Source of the DNA: Sipunculus nudus
Taxonomy: Eukaryota; Annelida; Sipuncula; Golfingiida; Sipunculidae
Length of the DNA: 64,000 nt
Assembly (NCBI GenBank): GCA_026874595.1
Contig: CM049318.1
Location: 14,553,241-14,617,240 of the forward strand
Direction: 5' to 3'
The notes under the pieces are model-generated. The model worked only from the letters and a program-made list of their open reading frames with translations. It searched no databases and was not told the DNA's origin. The position numbers and the translations under genes were made by a program. Of this stretch, positions 57,580 to 64,000 are shown in pieces (position 1 is the first letter of the stretch; each line of letters starts with the position of its first letter).

Positions 57580-58740
57580 GGGAACAATTTTCCCTGGTGA
57601 GCAGGGTGGAGGCGGAGAATTTTCCCTCCCATAAAGTGGAGAAAATTTTAAATTATGTAGTCAAAATGAAGTACTGGGGCACTTTCTTTGGAATATATAC
57701 AGAATATCCACTCCAGATATGACCAATATTTCATGACCTTTAAAATCTTGAAACCTAAATGTGATTGTAAAACATATCTATAATGTGTAGAGGGACAAGG
57801 AGGAACCCTGCCACGTTTGCTGTATATGCCAAACATTCAACAGATATACTACACAGACAGTTGTCTACCTGTAGAGAAATTATCCTGTCCAGAAAAAATG
57901 TTGTATTCCATTTGGATTGATGTAACTTACTTAAAGTTAATAAAATACAGAGGACATGGCTCACCCCAACAGTGCAGTGAGGAAGGATAAAAGTCTGAAG
58001 ACAGGATAGTATACATACAGAATATCCACTCCTGTAATTGCCAGCATTTCATGACATGAAAAGTCCTGAAACCTTAATGTGATTGTAATATGATATTTCC
58101 ATTATATGAAGAGGGAAGAGGCAGCCCCCTGCCATGACTGCTGTATATGCAAGACATTCAATAGACAGGGATTGTCTGTTTGTTAAGAAAGTTATTAGGT
58201 CTGGGGCATAAAAATTTGTGCCATCTCATCTGATGTAATTGATTAAAATTTTATAAAATATGGACGTGTAGTCTCACCTCAGGAATGTAGTCAGAAGAGA
58301 GGCAAGTATATATACAGAATATCCACTCCTGAAATCAACATTTCATGACCTTTATAGGTCTAAAACTTCAATATGATTGTAATTAAACATATCTTTTATA
58401 TACAGAAGCCCCCTGCAAGGATTGCTTCATATGCTAGACATTAATTCACTCTAATAGCTATACTGACAATAATTTTCTTTTTGTTAAGAAATGATCATGA
58501 CAAAGTAAAATCTTTCTGAATTCATGTAATTCAGTAAAAGGTAATAAAATCAAGACGAACTGAAACATCTGGGGAATGTTGCACGAGTTATCGGTAAGTA
58601 AACAAAAGGTTATTAATACTGATAAGAACAATTCAAAGAGACCTTTTGGTGATGGACTGGAGTACAACCAACAGAGCCTGTTGTAAGCTCAGCTGCACTT
58701 TGCCCTGCTACACAGTGTAAAGTAGCTTTCACTTAGATGT
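57487..58740 (+). repeat. Family E long direct repeat, left copy (LTR candidate)
   Basis: Opens with GA/GACA microsatellites and a poly-G run (57487-57582), then AACAATTTTCCCTGGTGAGC. It continues with three tandem units beginning AGAATATCCACTCC at 57703, 58019 and 58316 (spacing 316 and 297 bp). The same order recurs at 62740-64000. As flanking direct repeats around a gag-protease relic they could be long terminal repeats, but no TG..CA ends, primer-binding site or target duplication were confirmed. Confidence 0.55.
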
Positions 58741-58899
58741 TTACATATATATTCAAATGTTTCCAGATATTATCAAGTTAATGACCTTGATCCTCTGTCA
58801 AAGGAAGATGCTATAAAAATTTACTTGCAAGTGTTAGAGAACCTGGCATGAAACACTTAAGGTCTTGAAGATTCGAAGCTGGGCTAAGCTTCAACATTT

Positions 58900-59760
58900 T
58901 AATTTGACTGGCATTGCTTGAGAAGTGTATGATGCATTCATTTTTGAGGACAAGAAAGAGTGATAAACAGCATTCAGCAATTCTCAATCATTATAGATTA
59001 ATGCCAAACTGTCTAAATCTTTATGAGGCCAGGAAGGACATTCAGAGACTTTTCTTAGATTGTGTTTCGGTTAAGGTATGATTAGAATAATAGGATGGCA
59101 CACTGACCCTGTTCAAGAGTGTTTGGTAATTTGTTGATTGGCCAGTTATTGAACTGTTATAGATGAGGGTTTGTGGCTTAAGCTAATGGAATCTGACATG
59201 GATGGAAAGTCTCTACTGCATATAACATTTATGGCAGATCAGTATGCATGCCACAGATGTGTTAGCCATAGGAGTTTTCTCCTGCCTGGTCCCATGGGGT
59301 GTACAGGCCTCCCACTGACAAGTTCAACGGTCCACAAATGCTACTGGTCACAGTGATGATAAAGGCAAAAACATCAGCGAGCAGAAGCAAATGTCCAATC
59401 ATTATACAGGTCCCTGTTATAGCTGTGATAAACTGGGACATATCAAACAGCACTTTGTAAATTTTTTTACTTGTGACAGTAACAAAAGAGAACAGTCTGT
59501 GTTTTTTTCTGTTAAAAGAGAGAAGAATTTTTAACTTCACCTCAGTTACAGTCTTGTTTGAAATCATGACCCAACCATTGGCTTAAGAATGGTTCCCTTA
59601 TGAGAAATAAACTGTTGATTCAGGGACAGTGGTTGAGCTTAAAACTGGTGGGCGTTATACTTCTGTGATGATGGATTCTGGAGCCTCTGTAACGATGGTG
59701 ATAGTTGCATTAAATTGTATTAAGAAGCTAACAGAGGTTGATTAATATTCAGATAGGCAG
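58900..59760 (+). pseudogene. Gag zinc-knuckle and retropepsin remnant (family E copy 3)
   Basis: Broken plus-strand frames. A gag-like part contains YDAFIFEDKKE (about 58930) and LMPNCLNLYEARKDIQRL (about 59000-59055). A zinc-knuckle-like part has CYSCDKLGHIKQHF (about 59412-59453), with His where the last Cys of a CCHC knuckle is usual. A retropepsin-like block GGRYTSVMMDSGASVTMV (about 59648-59700) has the catalytic Asp in DSGA. The order gag, knuckle, protease is that of an LTR retrotransposon. No reverse transcriptase was found between here and 62740, so this was a non-autonomous or gutted element. Confidence 0.65.
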
Positions 59761-60729
59761 AGAACTTCTTTGTTTCCAGGAGTTTGATTAAAAAGAGAAC
59801 TAGAATAACCATCAAGTCATTTGTTTTCATTTTCAAATATTTTACATAAAGACCTGCAGTGGACATTAATCATTATCCACTGATGTCTCCCTGACTCAGC
59901 CCTCCAAGTGTATCATTATAAATGTTGTTTAGATGGCAATATCAACTACTTAATGCTTACTTTTGTAATGCAAAGAGACATGAGTACAAATACAACTGTT
60001 TTGGTAAGCTATGAATAGAATGTTCACTGTTTTGTGATGTTCAAAAAGGTGATGTGATTTTGGCGGGTGAGACTGACTGGTCTAAGGTTCACAACTTCAC
60101 TGGAACTTCAACCAAGGTTTTAAAGTTTTGCTGTCATCTTCCACTTCCATGAAACAGAAGATCAAATCTGTTGTCTACAGGATCACTGCCTGGCATCAGG
60201 TAGAATGTATTTCAACTCTGCTGCTTAATGTATAAAACTTTTGCTATGGACCCTCTCATAAACTTAAACTTGGCCGCCGTTTATCTTAGCACTGTGTAAG
60301 AGAAGATCACATATCTTTCAAGCAAAAGGGTACTGTTGCTTGGTATATCACTTTAAAAGTGACTCAAAATTAACAGAAGTGAATATTCTAAAAAGAGTTC
60401 TGGAAAATCTCCACCTGAGACCATCAGTGTTCATGACCTGTCACAAAAAAATATCAAAATCATGGACATGGCAGGTTCAGGCCTATGTCAACAAATACTA
60501 CTGGCAGTATTGTTGACTGATCACCACATGCTTGCTCTGTATTGTCTGACAATAAGTTCCTCACAAAGTTCCTGAAACTGCTCAAAGAAGACACACTGAT
60601 CTAATGCTATCGTCTGCATAATTTTCACTACTATGACTCAAAGAATAAAAAGAAGCTACCCATATCAGAAGGAAAAACAACAGTTGACCTATAGATGACA
60701 AGATTTCCTGAAGTAATGAAAAAAAACCT
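59761..60729. other. Interior of family E copy 3, no gene recognised
   Basis: Includes a segment (60070-60290) shared with the end of copy 1 at 44380-44580. The remainder is unassigned and holds no sustained frame. Confidence 0.4.
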
Positions 60730-61930
60730 AAAGAGACTGCATTCTAAATGCAGAGTGTAAAGTTTGGGCATTTCTGTTGTAGGACAAAAAGACTTTAATG
60801 TGAAAGGGCCTTGTAAGAACTGAAGACTAGGGTGAAAGGGCCTTGTAAGAACTGAAGACTAGGCTGTGTGAGGCACCGTGCTTAGCCCATGTAGAACTTA
60901 CAGGATAAATTTAAATTACATACTGAAGCCAGTATGGTGTAGGGTATAGCAACTCATTCTAAGCATTTGCACAAATTGGTGTTACAGGGGCCTTTTCACT
61001 AAATGGGTAGAGTTTTCCACTTTAACAGGCAACCGGGAAGGAAATCCCGACTGATCTTGTTAAAGAAAACTCAAAAATTTTGGAACCAGTACTGAAGGCA
61101 ATAATAAATATACAACAATTAAATATACTTGCATGTTGTAAGAAAAATAGTGCTTTAAAAGTGAAGGGGCCTTCTAAGAATAAAAGACTAGGCTGTGTTA
61201 GGTGACGTGCTTAGCTCATGTAGAGTTTACAGGATAAGTTTAATTAACATACTGATGCCAGTACTGTAGGGTTTGGCAACTTATTCCAAGCATTTGCACA
61301 TATTGGTGTTAATGAGGCAATTTTTACAAAATGGTTATAGTTTTTCTGACTTAATAGGGCAACCAGGAAGGAGATCCCTACCTATCTTGTAAAGAAAACA
61401 TGTTGGTACCAGTTACTGAAGGCCATTATAAATATATCTTTACAACAAAGCACATTTACTTGTATTTTGTAAGAAAAAAAAGACCATTTAATGTGAATGG
61501 GCCTTCTAAGAATTAATGACTTGGCTGTGTGAGAAGACCTAAAGATGACAAGATTTCCTGAGGTAATGAAAAACAAACTAAACACTCTGCATACTAAATT
61601 CCCAGTGTAAATTTGGTTCATTTTTGTTGAAGGACAAAAAGATCTCAATGTGAAGGGGCCTTGTAAGAGTTAAATAATAGGCCCCGTACTTAGCTCATGT
61701 AGAACTTAAAGAGGGTAAATTTAAATTACATATTAATGCCAGTATTGAAGGGTAAGGCAACTAATTCGAGGCTTTTGCACATATTGATCTTAACGGGGCC
61801 ATTTTACACCATGGAAAGATTTTTTCCCACTTATGAGGGCCACTGGGAAGGAGATTCCTACTTATCTTGTTAAAAATTTCAATATTTTTGTATTAGTACT
61901 GAAGGCAATAATATATATATGTCTTTACAA
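60730..61930 (+). repeat. ~330-bp tandem array
   Basis: Units carry AAGGGGCCTTGTAAGAACTG-like text near 60836, 61165, 61497 and 61645, with GACTAGGCTGTGTGAGG, GTGCTTAGCTCATGTAGA, CCAGTACTG and GGGAAGGAGATCCCTAC landmarks. The first three are about 330 bp apart; the last is closer because part of a unit is deleted. The first unit also contains a 31-bp internal duplication ending GAAGACTAGG. Not protein coding. Confidence 0.75.
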
Positions 61931-62739
61931 CAAACATGTTGAATTTATTCATTATATTTATCTGAGATCATGTTACCAGATTTTGACCACCGTCCAAACA
62001 GCTTACTGATAGTAGATCTCAGTTTACTTCAAAGTACATGAAAGCTGCTTGTGATTCTTGTCAGATAACTATAGAGCTGAGTTTAATGAAAATATATTGC
62101 AAGGGACGACAAAAGGCACAATCCTGCCAGATATGTTGGAGAAGCTGGTATCTCCTTTCAATACTTTGTTATAGATGTACTCACTGTGCATTACTGGAGG
62201 GAAAGACTGTATAAGATATTGTACAGGAGATTGTACGTTGTATCATGCAGGAGAACCAACCCAACACTGCCTTCCTGTGTACCTCTATTTAATGCAGAAA
62301 GACCAGATGCTGAGCATTTTCCATGACGATTTGTATTCTAGTGTCATTAACTACACAGGTGTAGATGACCTTGTGGCATTTGAAGATGATGGTACAAGTG
62401 TAAATTTTGGGAGTGAGAAAAAATGTATACAAACTTTTTGTCAGCTGCTGCCTGGAAAAGTTAGCAAACACTGCTTGTCCATAAGTTTGAGTTTGCTATC
62501 AAAGATAGAGGGAGAAAGGTTCAGTTGTGCAACAGTTTTCAGACTTGTTTAAAAGCATCCACAAAATAAATTCAAACAAGCATTCAAACGTACCTGTGGC
62601 ACATATAAATTTCTTTCAGCAGCCCAAAATATTTAATGAACATTAGGTTGATTTCCCACAGATCTAGGGCTGTCCTGGAATAGATGGGGAAGCCACTGTT
62701 TGTGCACACTACACAGATAGTGGAAGGTTAAACATATAT
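61931..62739 (+). other. 3' part of family E copy 3 with a 125-codon open frame
   Basis: An open frame at 62175-62552 encodes 125 residues (including LSIFHDDLYSSVINY and VDDLVAFEDDG). It has no recognised domain. Its second half overlaps text conserved in copy 2 (50110-50230), where the frame is broken. It may be a relic of a pol or accessory frame. The text around 62655 (CCACAGATCTAGGGCT) is shared with copy 2. Confidence 0.35.
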
Positions 62740-64000
62740 ATACAGGTAGAGAGAGAGAGAGAGAGAGCAAGAGAAAGCAAAGGGAATGGAAGAAACAGAC
62801 AGACATAGATGTGCAATAAGACAGAGAGAGAGACGGGAACAATTTTCCCTGATGGGGAGTACGGAGGGGAGGATTCTCCCTCCCACAAAGTGGAGAAAAT
62901 TTTAAATTATGTAGTCAAAATGAAGTCTGGGGAATTTTCCTTGGAATATATACAGAATATCCACTCCAGAAATCAATATTTCATGACCTTTAAAGTCCTG
63001 AAACCTACATGTGATTATAATAAAACATATCTATAATGTGAAGTGGGAGTGGAGGATCCCTGCCACGTTTGCTGTATATGCCAAACATTCAACAGATATA
63101 CTACACAGACAGTTATTGTCTACCTGTAGAGAAATTATCCTGTCCAGAAATAATGTTGTATTCCATCTGGATTGAGGTAACTTACTTTAAGTTAATAAAA
63201 TACAGATGAAATGGCTCACCCCAACAGTTCAGTTAGGAAGGATCCAAGTCTGAAGACAGGTAAGTATACATACAGAATATGCACTCCTGTAATTAGCATT
63301 TCATGACATTTAAAGTCCTGAAACCTTAAAATGATTGTAATATAATATTTCGATTATAAGGAGAGGGAAGAGGCAGCCCCCTGCGATGACTGCTGTACAC
63401 GCAAGACATTCAACAGACAGGAATTGTCTGTTTGTTTGGAAACTTATTAGGTCAAGAGAAAAAAACATTTGCATTCCATCTGAATTGATGTTACTGATTA
63501 AAATATTATAAAGACAGATGAAATGTCTCACCTGAGAGTGTTTTCTGAAGAGGTCAGTGTATATAGAGAATATCCACTCCTGAAATCAACATTTCATGAC
63601 CTTAATAGGTCTGAAACCTCCATATGTAGTAATATGATTGTAATAAAACATACCTATAATATGCAGAGGCCCCCTGCAAGGGCCACTACATATGCCAGAC
63701 ATTCAACTGATCTACCAGCTATACTGACAGTTATTTTCTATTTGTCAAGAAATCATCATGTCAAGTCAAATTTGTCTGAATTCATGTAATTGTGTAAAAG
63801 TTAATAAAATTCAGAGGAAATGAATCACCTCACTAAGGTAATGAGAAATGAACGGTAAGTAAAACAACAGGTATCCATACTGATAAGAAAAATTCAAAGA
63901 GACTGTTTGGTGATGGACTGGAGGACAACAAACAGCGCCTCTTGTAAGCTCAGTTGCACTTTGCCCTGCTACAGACTGTGTGAAGTCGCCCACGCTTAAT
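62740..64000 (+). repeat. Family E long direct repeat, right copy (runs off the window)
   Basis: Repeats 57487-58740 in order: GA and GACA microsatellite, AACAATTTTCCCTGATGGGG, then three units beginning AGAATATCCACTCC or a variant at 62950, 63274 and 63569, then TTTGGTGATGGACTGGAG at 63906. Truncated by the window edge. Confidence 0.6.

Overview
The window is non-coding-rich nuclear DNA of a eukaryote, almost certainly an invertebrate animal and possibly a mollusc or other lophotrochozoan. Protein-coding sequence is scarce and split by introns with GT..AG junctions. The base composition is AT-rich. Most of the DNA consists of transposable elements at different stages of decay, plus microsatellites. 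The phylum is an inference from repeat style: GACA/GACG tetranucleotide tracts next to a terminal hairpin, as in bivalve pearl-type repeats. No marker gene fixes it.

The dominant feature is a family of non-coding elements, called here HINE-like because they resemble non-autonomous Helentron/Helitron2 elements. Seven copies (1-4194, 5097-9200, 12751-15904, 19227-21221, 44580-48388, 51657-54834, and a reverse copy in two pieces at 51358-51656 and 54835-56131) and one short 5' fragment (48395-48969) share the same ends. The 5' end is AACWAG followed by a palindrome and the motif GCTCAGCTGA. The 3' end is a tetranucleotide microsatellite followed by a hairpin (13-nt arms, 3-nt loop) whose distal arm is the inverted copy of the 5' motif. 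Between the ends lie tandem or degenerate core units, with a period of about 336 bp in the arrays. A second family at 27050-29018 (minus) and a fragment at 2621-3070 show the same layout with different sequence.

Region by region: 0-4.2 kb, tandem core array of a HINE-like element. 5.1-9.2 kb, second copy. 10.7-16.9 kb, a minus-strand host gene of unknown function with a 5.15 kb intron holding a Tigger-type DNA transposon, a hAT-like end and a HINE-like copy. 19.2-21.2 kb, another HINE-like copy. 22.5-24.1 kb, a pogo-like end and a minus-strand LINE remnant (endonuclease and reverse transcriptase). 27-29 kb, the second HINE-like family. 30.1-32.3 kb, a broken Ty3/Gypsy pol on the minus strand. 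32.7-33.8 kb, two probable exons of an unidentified minus-strand gene. 35.2-36.0 kb, a broken Tigger/pogo transposase. 37.5-40.4 kb, a PHD-FLYWCH-MULE transposase followed by a second MULE C-terminus. 40.8-43.4 kb, a LINE ORF2 remnant. 43.7-64 kb, alternating HINE-like copies and copies of a retroelement-like family with gag zinc-knuckle and retropepsin remnants.

No intact autonomous element and no Rep/helicase gene is visible, so the HINE-like copies must have been mobilised by an enzyme encoded elsewhere. Two copies (12751 and 51657) are nearly identical over about 3.15 kb, so movement was recent. One of them sits inside another copy and so exposes the insertion site.
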